Origin: Odobenus rosmarus divergens
Taxonomy: Eukaryota > Chordata > Mammalia > Carnivora > Odobenidae
Length of the DNA stretch: 64,000 bases
NCBI RefSeq assembly: GCF_000321225.1
Contig: NW_004450480.1
Location: 1,575,699 to 1,639,698, forward strand
Direction of reading: 5' to 3'
The translations under genes and the position numbers were made by a program. This document shows positions 1-11,253 of this stretch, piece after piece; the first letter of the stretch is position 1, and each line of letters begins with the position of its first letter. The notes beneath the pieces are model-generated. The model was not told where the DNA came from. It saw only the letters and a list, made by a program, of their open reading frames with translations, and made no database searches.

Positions 1-1309
1 ATATTTTGATCTGTTAGAAGAAACTGTATCTCAAAATTTTAAAGAGAGAACAACTTATATATATATGCCAAAAATAAGGTTAACTACTATGAAGGAATAG
101 AATATGACTCTAAAAATGAAAAATAAAAAAAAATTTTTTTTAAAAAAGGGATGGATAAGATGTTGGTTGAAAAAGGGAAAAAGAAAATTAAAAAAAAAAA
201 AGACAGTTAAAAAAATTAACTTTGAAAGACTAAAGAATCATGGGAAAAAAGCCATGAATTTTATGTGCTGTATTCCCCTAGCGCTGGAGTTCTGCCTTTC
301 TCATTGATGGGTAAACTTGGTCTTGGCTGGCTGTTCTTGCTGATCTTCTGGGGGAGGGGCCTGTTGCCGTGGTTCCCAAATGTCTTTGCCGGAGGCAGAA
401 TTGCCCCGCCCTTGTCGTCCGGGCTAAGCAATCTGCTCGGGTTTGCTCTCGGGAGCTTTTATTCCCTGCAAGCTTTCCGTACAGCTTTGGAGGACCAGAG
501 TGAAAATGGTGGCCTCCCAATCTCCACCCCGGAGGAGCCGAGAACTTGGGGTCCCGCTCCTCAGTGCGCCCCCAGAGAAAAGCAGTCACTCCCGTGTCCC
601 CAGTCTCCGGCCGCACTCCGTGCTCACCCGGCCTGTGACCGAGCGTTTCTATCTCTGGCACCCGACCCCCGTGTGGAGTCTCCAAACCCAGCAGATCCCT
701 GCGGTGCGCTCCCGCTCCGCTCCTCCCCGGGGAGGAAGGGGAGTCTCCCCGGATCTGCCGCTTGTTGTGTCCCTGCTGGAGGAGCAGTGGCCCGACTCTG
801 CCGTGGTTCACGGTTTATGGCCACCCCGAACTTAGAGCCTGCTCCTCGGCTCCGTCTCTGCAGCCGCCTTCCCCGCTCCGATACCTCGGAGCTCTGCCGC
901 ACTCAGGCACCCCCGGTCTTTCTGTGACCCCGAGGGTCCTGAGACCACACTGTCTCAGGAGGGTTCCATCCCCCTCTTAGCCACTGGAGCGACGTCCCTC
1001 AGCAGAGCCGACTTCTAAAAGTTCCGATTTTGTGCTCTGCGGCTCTATCACTTGCTGGGGGCGGGGGGGCGATGGAGGCCCCCTCCCCCGCCGTCTATCC
1101 TCCCAAATATCGCCTCGGATTCACTTCTCTGCATGTCCTACCTTCCAGTAAGTGGTCGCTTTTCTGTTCAGAGAGTTGTTGCTATTCTTCTCTTCGATCT
1201 CCTGTTGAGTTCGTAGGTGTTCAGAATGGTTTGATCCCTATCCAGCTGAATTCCTGAGACCACACAAAATCCAGGTCTCCTACTCCTCTGCCATCCTGCT
1301 GCACCCTCG
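1..1309 (-). mobile_element. Carnivore L1 (LINE-1) 5' end: 5'UTR, body continues off the left edge
   Basis: Read on the minus strand, this is the GC-rich 5'UTR of carnivore L1, starting near 1309 and running leftward. Landmarks on that strand, in order, are the 5' terminus (a GGATGGCAGAGGAGTAGGAG-like start at about 1283-1302), a CpG-containing GC-rich block down to about 270, and an A/T-rich block at 1-260 that precedes ORF1 in this family. The 5' terminus is present, so this insertion is not 5'-truncated and may be full length outside the window. CpGs are well retained, which suggests a fairly recent insertion. The reverse transcriptase gene itself is not in the window. Family assignment is from recalled consensus; I am confident of class and strand, less of subfamily. 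Confidence 0.9.
1100..1309 (-). promoter_or_regulatory. L1 internal promoter region with degenerate YY1-type site
   Basis: The first ~200 bp of an L1 5'UTR is its internal Pol II promoter. The sequence read on the minus strand near 1290-1302 is CAGGATGGC, one base from the CAAGATGGC core that directs YY1 and start-site placement in L1 elements. That substitution may weaken accurate initiation. Transcription from this promoter would run left, out of the window. L1 5'UTRs in other mammals also have antisense activity, which would here run right into the window; that is inference. Confidence 0.5.
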
Positions 1310-1980
1310 CATTGTTCCCCTTCTCTTAATGGATGATCTTTCCCAAAGGCTTGACTTCAGTTTCCTTTACCCTTTCCCTTACTGACCTCATTTAATCCCT
1401 GAGGAACTTTGGATCTCATGCATTTTTTCCAACCATCTTCATGTAGATCACCACCAAATCTCAACTGAAATCAGACTCAGCTTATTGTGACCCCAGATCC
1501 AGATTTCCTGTCTTTAAGATAACTCCCAAAATAACATCCTCAAGACATCTCTTTGATACCTTAAATCCCTATGTTTAAAAAAGAACTAGTCTTCTTTCCT
1601 TCTCTTATTATTCATTCATATATTTTCATTATATATTTACAATTATATAGATTTATTTATTATACATGTACATTTAAAATAGCCTCCTATATGAAAATAT
1701 ATGCTTAACCTGTATATTTAATTTATGTATACACATAAAATATATCTATTACATATTTGTAATACCCTCCAAAGAATTCTACCTGCTTATTTGTTTATAG
1801 GCTCTAAGATAATGCCCCTTGCAAATATTATTCATCCTAATTTGTACCTTGAGTTATTAGCTACCTGCTCCACTGAAACCGAAACAATAATGTTAATTTT
1901 TAAAAGACCAGACTCCTTAGCCTGCTAGTCAAAAAAATTTGACTCTTATTTTAATAGAAAACTTTATTTTATGTAAACAA
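1310..1980. other. AT-rich noncoding DNA, right flank of the L1
   Basis: Begins with pyrimidine-rich sequence directly at the L1 5' junction; the target duplication should start at 1310 and its partner would be left of the window. The remainder, 1600-1960, is very AT-rich with TA-dense runs. No gene, RNA or recognisable repeat seen. Confidence 0.5.
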
Positions 1981-1984
1981 TATC

Positions 1985-2380
1985 AATTTATTACGCAAGC
2001 AACATGTAGATACATTTTTATTTAAAAAAAAAAAAGCAACACAGAAGTGTAAACTAAAAGCAAAATCCCCACTCCACCACTGATGTTTGCTTCATTCTTA
2101 CTATTCTTTACAGAGATGATTTCTATTATCAGTTCAGGATAACTCTTTTATAGACATTTTACCTACATTAATGAACACATGCATGCTTGATTTTTACTTT
2201 ATATAAGTGCACATTACTGTATTAATGTGAAGCTGGAATTTTCCCCTTATTAATATGTCTTGGAGGAGTGCCCATTTAGATCTGCCTCTTCCTGAAGATC
2301 TACTGCATAGTATTGCTTCATACAGAAGCAATATTTACACAGATTTTATTGATGAATCGTTAAAAGCTACCTTGCTATTT
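1985..2380 (-). mobile_element. Old L1 3' region (L1M-type)
   Basis: On the minus strand this reads as the end of ORF2 and 3'UTR of an old mammalian L1. The plus strand shows the antisense phrases for the 'small-island pyrimidine' UTR (aaaatccccactcc near 2063), then the tgtcttggag, gatctgcctc and tgcatagtattg landmarks at 2258-2313. The A-run at 2023-2034 is on the wrong strand to be this element's tail. Heavily diverged, no coding capacity. Confidence 0.65.
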
Positions 2381-2650
2381 ATTTCCTATCCCTCTCAGAT
2401 GCGTAATCTTTTAACTGAATGAAAAAATACATTTCACACTTTTCTCTATTGGCCTCTGTGTGCATGCTATTCTTGCTATTCCTTCAAGTGAAACTTCTAC
2501 TTTTCCTCCAAAACCCAGTTCAAATGTGAACTTACACTTGGAGTCCTCTATTGCTAACTCAGGCTTAGAGTGATATCTTTTTTTTTTTAAGGTATCCATG
2601 ATTTACTGATGGTTTTCTATGTGCTAAGAAATTTGTAAATATTGTGGTTT

Positions 2651-2757
2651 ATTTTTTAATTTTTTTTATTTTGTTAATCACCATACATTACATCATTAGT
2701 TTTTGATGTACTGTTCCATGATTCATTGTTTGCGTATAACACCCAGTGCTCCATGCG
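2651..2757 (-). mobile_element. Carnivore L1 3'-end stub
   Basis: About 105 bp of the carnivore L1 3' terminus in reverse: a T-rich run at 2651-2670 (the antisense poly(A) tail), then the phrases caccatacattacatcatta and atgattcattgtttgcgtat and a gtgctccatg end. This is a typical 5'-truncated L1 insertion. It is much less diverged than the old L1 just upstream. No clean flanking duplication was found. Confidence 0.85.
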
Positions 2758-3234
2758 AAGAGATTCCCCAGTTTTGAGGACAGGGACTGAGGTTTTTATA
2801 CTCCCACGAGGCTAGCCATAGCATCCTATGTATAGTAGATTCTGAATACATGTATTATATAAACAAATACATGATTTTTAAAGCTTTTTGTGATCTAACA
2901 TGTATGCATCAATAGGCTATAAGCACCTTCGAGGTAAAAACATATCTCAGCGTGCCTTGACTAATGCAGATATTTGATGATTTGCATGCCAGTGTTATAT
3001 CAGCTTTACCGTGGATGTGGACAAATACGGAGTTCTTCCTGTATCGTGTTGTATCAACAGTACCCACCAGTCAGTATAGAAAGCTGTTATAGAGAAATAG
3101 GGATGAACCTACCAGGATCTCCAAGAGGATTTTGAATTGAGCTGGATAATCCTAAAGGAAAAGAAATTAAAAAGGATTATTCACATGGATATCCACTGTT
3201 TTTGTATTTGTTGTTTTGCTTTGTTTTTGCGTGT
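2758..3234. other. Unique-looking noncoding DNA
   Basis: No open frame of note, no clear repeat. Ends in a T-run at 3250-3259. Confidence 0.4.
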
Positions 3235-3259
3235 CCAAAATCCTTTCCCCTTTTTTTTT

Positions 3260-3545
3260 CAGCAAAGAGAACCCCACTTTTCGGTGAAGGACCCACTGCA
3301 TATAGCTTGAGTGGAATGGCCTTGCCCTTCCTGCTCTATGCACAGTGACATGGGAACCTACGTTCTCCGTTGGTTAGCCACAGCAGTTTGTTGTGGGATG
3401 ATTACGAGAGTCAGGTTGTACCAGTGAGGATGTCCCCTGTGACTTGAGATAAGCATGCTGGGAGTAGAGGGTTCTCTCCTCTTTTGCAAGGTGGAAAGAT
3501 AATGTAGGCTTGTGACTGACAGAAGCCCAATTTCCCACCATGGGT
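3260..3545. repeat. Possible unclassified old interspersed repeat
   Basis: A moderately GC-rich block (cttttcggtgaaggacccac through gacagaagcccaatttccc) standing out from AT-rich surroundings. Its style resembles diverged mammalian repeats, but I cannot place it in a named family. It has no open frame through it. Confidence 0.25.
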
Positions 3546-4429
3546 AAGAAGTCTGAGAGTAAAGCCTAAATCAGGGCCAAACAGCTGAGAAAAGAAGGTA
3601 TAGACAGGGCACTTAATTTGTCATTTGGATCTCTTGATTTACTTACTCCTGAAGCTGGTCTACTCCTGGACATCCTAGATAAGTAAGTGAGTCTCCAAAT
3701 TCCCTTTACCTAAGCTAGTTGAATTTGTATGCTTTATAATGGAGAGAGACTCAGAAAATGATATAGAAGGTTTAATTAATTTTAAATATTTCTTCAGACT
3801 CTATTTTCTTCCCATCTCTTTTTAGAGGATGTATGGTGATGAAATTCTCTAAATTTAATTGTTTAGTCTCTGCTTTCTAACTCCCAAAATGTTCACAGAA
3901 TGGAAATGTTTAATTTTGTGAAGGTATGCCAAAAATGATCTACAAAAATGGCTTAAAATTGGAGGCTGGATCTTATGCTAAAATGACTGGTTAGAAATCA
4001 AGAAACTGAAATGTGGTTTCTGCTGACCTGGTCTTTTATCAGTTTTATTCAATTTACAACAGTGAGAAGAGGGGACAGGAATTTATATATATTGACTACC
4101 TACTCAATTCCACTATTTCATAAAATTTACCCCTTTCATATAAACATTGTTATCCTGATTTGAAAAATTTTTTAAAAATCCAAATGATTTTCAGAGTTCC
4201 AGTCTTGCCTGATGTCCCCTATCTGGTTAAGTTTAATAGATTTAAGATTAGAATCTAGTGGGGTCTGACTTCTAACCTGTCTTTCTCCACTATCTGGAAT
4301 GCCATAAAATTAGGACAGATGTTGACTCTTTTCTCTGTTCTTAAAGCACATTTCCAACTTTTAGTCAACTGTCTTGACCTTCATGGCTTGGTATTATTGT
4401 TTTGGGGAAATAGTAGTCATTTTGGGGGG
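3546..4429. other. AT-rich noncoding DNA
   Basis: No gene or confident repeat seen. Composition is uniform and stop codons are frequent in all frames. Confidence 0.4.
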
Positions 4430-4595
4430 TGAAGTATATTGCTATAGAGAGAGTACAAGATTTGAATTTGGAGACGTGACTTCCAGTCCTGTGATTTTTC
4501 CACTACAGAGCATTGTGATTATGTGGCTCAAGCTTTCTAAATCTTGGTTTCCTCTTCCATCAAGTAAAAGATAAGGGCCTATCATCTCTCAGGTC
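4430..4595 (-). mobile_element. MIR SINE relic
   Basis: Antisense MIR landmarks in order: tttgaatttggagacgtgac, acttccagtcctgtgattt, ctttctaaatcttggtttcc tcttccatcaagtaaaagat (the degraded 'cctcagtttcctcatctgtaaaatg' core). Very diverged, as expected of this ancient family. Confidence 0.6.
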
Positions 4596-4699
4596 TATGT
4601 CAGCACCTTTCTACTGGTAAATGCTTCCCTAGAACCCTGTACTTCTCCTGTTAGAGATCGGATCACCCAATGATGGCTAGATGCAGTAATGTCTTGTTC

Positions 4700-4790
4700 A
4701 ACTCAGTATTTCCCAACAGTGAGCCCAGGGTATGGCAAATAGTAGATGAGCAATAAGTATTTGCTGAATAAATAGATGAGGGAATGAAGT
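4700..4790 (+). mobile_element. L2 LINE 3' tail relic
   Basis: Contains the L2 terminal signature 'agtaggtgctcaataaatatttgttgaatgaatga' in degraded form (agtagatgagcaataagtat then ttgctgaataaatagatgag). Only the 3' end is present. Confidence 0.55.
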
Positions 4791-6387
4791 CTATTCACTT
4801 TTGTGTACAGAATACTACTTTTTATTTTGATTTTTCCCCCAATTGACCAAGAGAGTGATATTTGAAATACTTCCAATTTTGCAGGTGAGAGGTAAAAATA
4901 GGTTAGTGATAGATTTGAGTACTACAGTGTGCTATACATCAGCATAGATTTTAAAGAGGACTTTCTTTTAATTCAAAGCTCAGTATAAGCCAAGCGCTAA
5001 CTCGAATTTTTAAAATAAATGATATACTTTAAAGTGTAAAATGGTCATTTTAGGTGGCCATTGTAATTCAGCTTTTAAGGCTTGGTAACTAAGCCATCCT
5101 GGTGAACCTTCTGTGTGAATGAAGCCTTCCTTAATCGGCTTTTCCTATATTATTTCATCCTGCGAAAGAAAAGCAGTAGCTAAGCCAGAAGCAAGCAGGA
5201 AAACAGAAAAAGGAGTCTGTGGCCAAAGCAACAGAATTACTTTTTTTTTTTTTTTTAATTCTTTCACTTGTGTTTGTGAAGGAGAAGGAAGAAACATAAT
5301 TTTTTGTCTTTGTTTAGACATTGAACAATACAAATCACAAGAACATATATTTTTGACATACTATTTTTTTCGGTGTTCTTTGGAATTTGGACCCTAATTA
5401 AAAAATATGTGTTTCCTAGCCCTTCTTACTGTGAAAATCCTTGGCAATATAAACAGATGCACTGGTTGGCTTTTAATTCTGACACCAGACTGTCTGAAAT
5501 AATAGCTCTGAGAAAGTGTGAATTCTTTCATTCCTCAAGCTTTAATTATAAGTACTTAATTTGTTTGTCTTTCTATTGCTGACTGTCATACCAATCTGGC
5601 TTATCTTTCATCTGGCTAAACATGGTGCACCTCAGAAGCCCCTTGTTTTGAAAAGTTTATTGCATGGGAAGATGGAAACAAGCTAAAAGTTTGAGTTATT
5701 TTCATCCTTCAGGGCACCTCACTGTAATTTAACAATTATGATATTAAGTGGTATTCTAAAAATTTCGGTAATAGAGGCTTGGAAGATGACAGAATTAGGA
5801 TCTTGATAAGCAGTTTGGAAACACTGAATATTTCTCATAAAAGTTTGAAAAATGAGCCAAGTTAATAGCTTACTAACTCATCTTGACCTTTCACAGCCAA
5901 AGATGTTCTTCATTTTTTGTGTCCACCATTTTTTACACTTCGAAACCAATTTGCTGTCATAACGTTTTTAGCCACGGGACTGACTGTCATGGTATTGACT
6001 GCTGTAATTAGATGAGGTACCACATGGAGCATTAGCGGGAAAAGTCATCAGTTGCTGGGAGTGGGGATATTTTGGAAATATTGCTCGGTCTGATCTTCCT
6101 GAATACTGTCATATTCCACTTTTAAAACTTGACTGTGGAGAGATGTGTTTTTGTTTTCTAAGGGCAAAAATAAAATCCAAGAAAGGAAAGTCACTGCTGG
6201 AACGCATAATAAATATAAGAAAGGCTCATGCTCTTCATCCAATTGGTTTCTTTCCAAGTATTTCTCTGTATGTACATTTGCATTTTGAGATACTTTCCCC
6301 CATTATTGTGGAGCCTAATACGAGAGATGTTTATATCCCCTTTGTAAATATGATGGAAAGAATAAATACAAATAAAATGTATTAGGG
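4791..6387. other. Unique-looking noncoding DNA
   Basis: No exon-like open frame with splice signals and no confident repeat; T-run at 5241-5256. The short open frames around 5119-5397 and 6048-6385 have no recognisable protein features. Confidence 0.4.
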
Positions 6388-6592
6388 ATTACAAAGCCCT
6401 TTATATTTATTATTTCAGTCCCTACAACAATCCTCTAAGTAATTGTCATTATTATCATCCAAATTTCAGAGGTGAAATTGAGATTTAGTGAGGCTAACTA
6501 ACATACCAAAGTTCCCAGAGCCAGGAAGCTGGGGAGGCTGGGATTTGAACCCAGGAGGTCCAGAATATTTAATCACATCCCTGCTGCTGCTG
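6388..6592 (+). mobile_element. MIR SINE relic (first of a tandem pair)
   Basis: Sense MIR core: acaaagccctttatatttat, caatcctctaagtaattgtc, ttatcatccaaatttcagag, then gctgggatttgaacccagg. Nearly full length. Followed at once by a second MIR in the same orientation. Confidence 0.75.
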
Positions 6593-6826
6593 GACATTAA
6601 GATACCAAATGCTTTACACACATGACCCCATTTAATCCTTCTTAAAACCTATCAATATGGGGAACGTGTACCTGTTTTACAGATGGAAAAACTGAAATTT
6701 TGCCAAAGTCATTTGACCCAGCTCACTCAGTTCGTAAGTAGTGGCAATAGGCTTAGAACTGAGGTTTTCCTGATTCCAATAAGTCGGTGCTCAAAACCTT
6801 CCTTCTAAACTGTATGATAACATTTG
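6593..6826 (+). mobile_element. MIR SINE relic (second of a tandem pair)
   Basis: Sense MIR core again: atgctttacacacatgaccc, catttaatccttcttaaaac, ttttacagatggaaaaactg, then agctcactcagttcgtaagt. Independent insertion next to the preceding MIR, not a tandem copy of it, since the two differ throughout. Confidence 0.7.
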
Positions 6827-8288
6827 TTTAGGGCTTTAGAGGTTTATTACCTAAATCTAGTAGGTAGCACCAAAAAAAAAAAAAAAAAATCCTTCAGTGT
6901 GCAATGACTGAATAAAGTAAGATGCCACTAAGACTTGAAATAAGGGTAAGGGCCAATGATGTATGTTCCTGTTTTTGCCATTTTTCTAACAGTGATGAAA
7001 AAGAGTGTTGGGGGGTATGTTTCTCCTTTATACTCCTGAATAGAGGGTAACATGTCTCCAGGAACAGTGGGAAAAATACCTGGGGACACTCTCTTGCTCT
7101 TTTTGCATAAATGTCCACATTTTACTTTTTCTCCCTATAAACAGAAAATTTGTTTATGTGGAATTAGATTTTTGAGGATACGAAATTTCAGTATCCCTTA
7201 GGTTCCATGACCATACTGTGGGGCAATAACTTGGACAGCAATGACAGCTTCTAAGTTGTTTCCTGTTTTTCTTGGTCTCATTGCAATCCTTGCCAGAGCT
7301 TCCCTCCTTCACTGCTGCTGCATTAGTAATGCAAAATGAAATTCATTGTGCCCATTATATCTGTTAAATGGTTTCCATTTTAACTTGAGAAAAATGTATT
7401 GACGTTCATGTGTTTGGCATGGAAAATGTGTGTATCTATCGAAGATAGCAACTTGTCTGTTGGAATTACAGTGCATTATGTATAATGCTGCTTTTAGCCG
7501 TGCATGTACATTTCCTGGAATCTTATTGTGTCAGAGCTTGGAAAGTTTACACAAGCATTGGTAATCTAATTTTTGTCTGGTGGGTGGCTGTGGAAATATG
7601 GAGTATTTGAAAAAGCAAATGTCTTGGCCATCTGTGTCAGGGACTGGTTTGGTGGCAGGGGTGTCTAGTCAGGTGGGGTAAAAAGCATCCATCAAAAATA
7701 AAGGTTTAAAAATATGGTCCCAGGCCGAACCTAAATATTAATTTGCCCAGGAGCAGAAAGATATAACAGTAATCATGACATGGTTTTTACCACATTTGTG
7801 GTTATTATTTTTAGGAATTCTAATTGTAAGGTTGAGGAATATGTTTTATCTTTCTCCTGCCTCTCAATGATAATCCTTCTCTAGACTACATTGCTTCCTA
7901 TGTCTTTTGTCTTCTGCAGACATGAGTCTTTGGCTCATGAGCATCTTGTTAAGGTCTGTTGAGGATTAGGGGCTGTGACACAATTTTCTTGCTGAGTCTT
8001 TTTATTGGGGATTTTTCAGTTGGTTTGTCTTGGAGGTCTTTGAAATGTCTCCTATCAAGCAATGATTTTCATTTTTCTTTGTTCTCCTCAAAATTGGGGT
8101 TGTATTCTGCTCAACTGTTCCTGGGGTCTAGGTAATGAATTGTATTATTTAATAGGCAAGTGTGAAATTCTTTGTGCAGCAGCTGTACTGTGCTCTGCCT
8201 CTCAGAGTTGCTTAAATCCTACTCACTGCCCTGCTGCTAAACTGTGATGTAGTTTTGTTTTTTAGCTTTAAGTGCATTTCAGTCATCC
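6827..8288. other. Unique-looking noncoding DNA
   Basis: A-run at 6873-6889. No confident repeat and no exon-like structure; 7200-7700 has even base composition. Confidence 0.4.
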
Positions 8289-8296
8289 ATCTAAAG

Positions 8297-8499
8297 CAGG
8301 GTTTCTTAACTTCAGCGCTATTGTCACTTGATGCTGGATAATTCTTTGTTGTGGGGGACTGCTCTGTGCACTGTGAGCTGTGTAGCAGCATCCCTGGCCT
8401 CTACCTACTAGAGGCCAAGAGCACCTTCCCCCAGGGTCTCCAGGTGTTTCTAATGTCCCCTGGGGGTGTGTGTGAAATCACCCCATTTGAGAATCACTG
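8297..8499 (-). mobile_element. MER5A-type hAT (Charlie) nonautonomous DNA transposon
   Basis: 203-bp element with terminal inverted repeats: cagggtttcttaac at the left and its partner gagaatcactg at the right. The interior reads as antisense MER5A (ggataattctttgttgtggg, gtgtagcagcatccctggcc). It is flanked by a perfect 8-bp duplication, atctaaag, at 8289-8296 and 8500-8507, the size expected of hAT transposases. It encodes nothing and would have been moved in trans. Confidence 0.9.
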
Positions 8500-8507
8500 A
8501 TCTAAAG

Positions 8508-9110
8508 CAAGGCTGAAAGACAAGGCTGGCGTGATGTAAAGGAATTTCCATAAAAAGCCCTGAACTCAAGCAATGCAATGACAGTGCTGAGAGAGCTTTG
8601 TATCTTGGAGGATATGTGGAGGAACTGTATCACACATCCCTGGAGAAAATACTGTAATAATTGTCTATAGTTTCTTAGACTGAGTAACAGAGGAGGTAAG
8701 GGTCACCTTTTAACTGCTTTGCTTCTGATCTGCTAATTATCTCCTCACCCCGTGATGCCTTTTATGTCTCCTCTATGCAACTTGACTCACATAAGGAAGA
8801 TTCTAATTCTTCTCAGATTTTCTACCTTAACTACTTTTCTACCCTAACCTCCCTGCTCTTCCCTTCCCCCTCTGGTTTTCTTTGGCTCAAATGGGAACAT
8901 GGTGCCCATTTATTTCTTTAATCCACTTCACCACCTAATAATACACCTCTTTGGAGGATGGATTTTAACAAGATGCTTTCTACTCTGTGATGCACTCCAG
9001 TAGAGAATTAACGTTCACCATGATGAGCACCCTCTGTTCCGGGATGCCACTGCAGTGTAGATTTATACATTTAACTTTCGTTTAACTTTTTCTCAGTGTC
9101 TCCTTGAGTG
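8508..9110. other. Unique-looking noncoding DNA
   Basis: No gene or confident repeat seen between the MER5A element and the AT-rich block at 9.1 kb. Confidence 0.4.
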
Positions 9111-9480
9111 TTACATCTGTTAAATTTAATGGCAATCTTATGGGCCTGTCAAAAGGGCATCTATGTGCTACTGAAATAGCAATTAAGATAACATGCAAAC
9201 GAATGAAGTAATCAAACTCATCTGATAACAATATCGAGATTATTCTTTATTTTTTTAAATGCTGTGAAAGCTGGGGAGGTATGCTCACAAATCTATTTGA
9301 TCAATATATGGGATATAAAAAGACAGGATTGACTGGTGAATAAAATGAAACTGACACAAACAGGCTGGCAGCCAGCTGTAAGTCTCTTTAGGGCAAATGC
9401 AATTAACTTAGAATAATAGACTCAAAGTTGATGCTTAGAAATGCATTTTTATTAACAATCACAGCCTGAATCATTATGCT
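9111..9480. other. Candidate conserved noncoding element
   Basis: Repeat-free, AT-rich stretch with many homeodomain/POU-like cores (gcaattaag, gcaaatgcaattaac, tgataacaat, catgcaaacgaatg, attaacaatc). No open frame. The call is by texture only; conservation cannot be measured here. Confidence 0.25.
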
Positions 9481-10426
9481 CTTATGAATAAGATGCTACT
9501 TATATTTTGTGCATGTGTGTGCATGCATATATAAATACATATACATATGTCTCTGTACGTATATACCCATGCCTCTCACATTCCTATGTGCTCTGCTTAC
9601 AATTTGGGTGGAAAAGTTGATTTTTAGAATAATGTACTTTAAAAGGGAAATTCATTCATAAATTGTCTCCAGGTCTATAAATTCTGAATATTTTCCCAAA
9701 TTACATATATAAAAATCATGCTACTTATCTGGTGCTATTAGACATAAAGCCAGTGAGCCCTGGTCCCAGAACTGCTGGTCCTTTGGGGATTTGGAATTGC
9801 AATCAGGGATTTACAGATTTCATTTTGAAGAGGAGAAGTCATTACTAGAAACCTAAGCTCATTTCCTCTCCTTTAATAGCTATTTTAAATCATTCATTTA
9901 GAAAATACATTAACTATTTAGGGTACTTGCGATGCGTTTCTCTTGGCATTAGGTCTGTATTTTTATAAGAATTTTTTTTGCTAAAATTATTTCAAAAGAA
10001 GAAGAGAATTAGGAAGAAAAAAGACCAAATGACATTTTGGTGATATAAAATTACTTTTGCATGATTTTCCTCTCATTGCTTAAGAGGAAGCAACTTAAAA
10101 CTTCAACAAAATATTACAATATTATTAGCAGACTCTTTTAATGGCATAGAGAAGAAGAAAGGTGGGTGACCCTTAGGAAATTACAAACTGGACCTTGACT
10201 ATGATTAAGAAATACCATATGGTTGACAGCCTCTTTAAGTGGATTTGTTAATAACTGAAATAGAAAACACTTTTCATTCTGTACTAATACTCAATATTGA
10301 TTTCAACCTTAACTAACAATTGGGTAATAAAAGGACAAATGATTACAGTAAAGAATAAGCAACTTTGATTTCTACAAAGAATTCTGAATATGGAGTCTTG
10401 CATAACACTGCAAACTGTTTTATATA
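9481..10426. other. AT-rich noncoding DNA
   Basis: Short alternating purine-pyrimidine tract near 9509-9550. Otherwise no recognisable feature up to the assembly gap. Confidence 0.4.
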
Positions 10427-10476
10427 NNNNNNNNNNNNNNNNNNNNNNNNNNNNNNNNNNNNNNNNNNNNNNNNNN
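10427..10476. other. Assembly gap (50 N) inside a TA repeat
   Basis: Fifty consecutive N. The left flank ends tatata and the right flank begins atatat, so the missing bases are probably an unresolved (TA)n array. A run of exactly 50 may be a nominal, not measured, length. Confidence 0.97.
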
Positions 10477-11253
10477 ATATATTTTTCAAATGCAAAATAA
10501 AGCTCCCTGAGTTATGTAATTGCTATTCTTCAAAAGGACATCATGAAGGTTGACAATTTAAAATGTACTCTTCCTGTCACCATCCAATTTTTTTAAATGT
10601 CTACTGCTGGTGTTAAAAACAATCTCCGCAGAAGAGGGCTGCCATTGCCAATTTAGGACACTGGCTTTGTTATTAGCGTAGGCATATTAGATCATCCTCT
10701 TACTCTTCTTGCCTGCTTTGTTCTTTTGATATGGCAGGGAACTGAAATTGACAACAGCCTACATTTATATAACAATAACTTGCATTGTTAAATATATATG
10801 TGTAGATAGACAGAGAGTTCTTTTATTCCCCAAAGATATCAAAGTTCACTACACACCATGAAAAAAACCCACAGAAATATGCAGATGCTTCTAGGGTGAA
10901 CCATGGCAACTATTTAAAAGCATAAAGTATTGACAGCCTTAGGATTCTAGAATAGTTCATAGTCATTTTTAATTTTTGAAAATTATCCCCCTTTAGAAAA
11001 TTTCTGTTTTCTTCAGGAGGAAGAAAAGGATAAAGGTCACACTTTGTTACCGTGTGATAAACCAGAAACAGTTTAGGAAAGCTGGGAACATAGTTGTCTG
11101 AGTCTGCATACTTGAAAAACAGTGCTGTTGTAAACACAAGTTCGAGTAGCCTGCTTTGTATCGCAGTCACTGTAGGATCCATTGTATCCATTAAAACCTT
11201 ACACAGTAAACTTAGAGTGAAGAGTCTGAAGATTGGACAGGCACCCCTAAAAA
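10477..11253. other. AT-rich noncoding DNA
   Basis: No gene or confident repeat seen. Confidence 0.4.

Noticed and set aside
1030..1257. CpG-rich block as a host CpG-island promoter
   Set aside because: The whole GC-rich block is explained by the L1 5'UTR.
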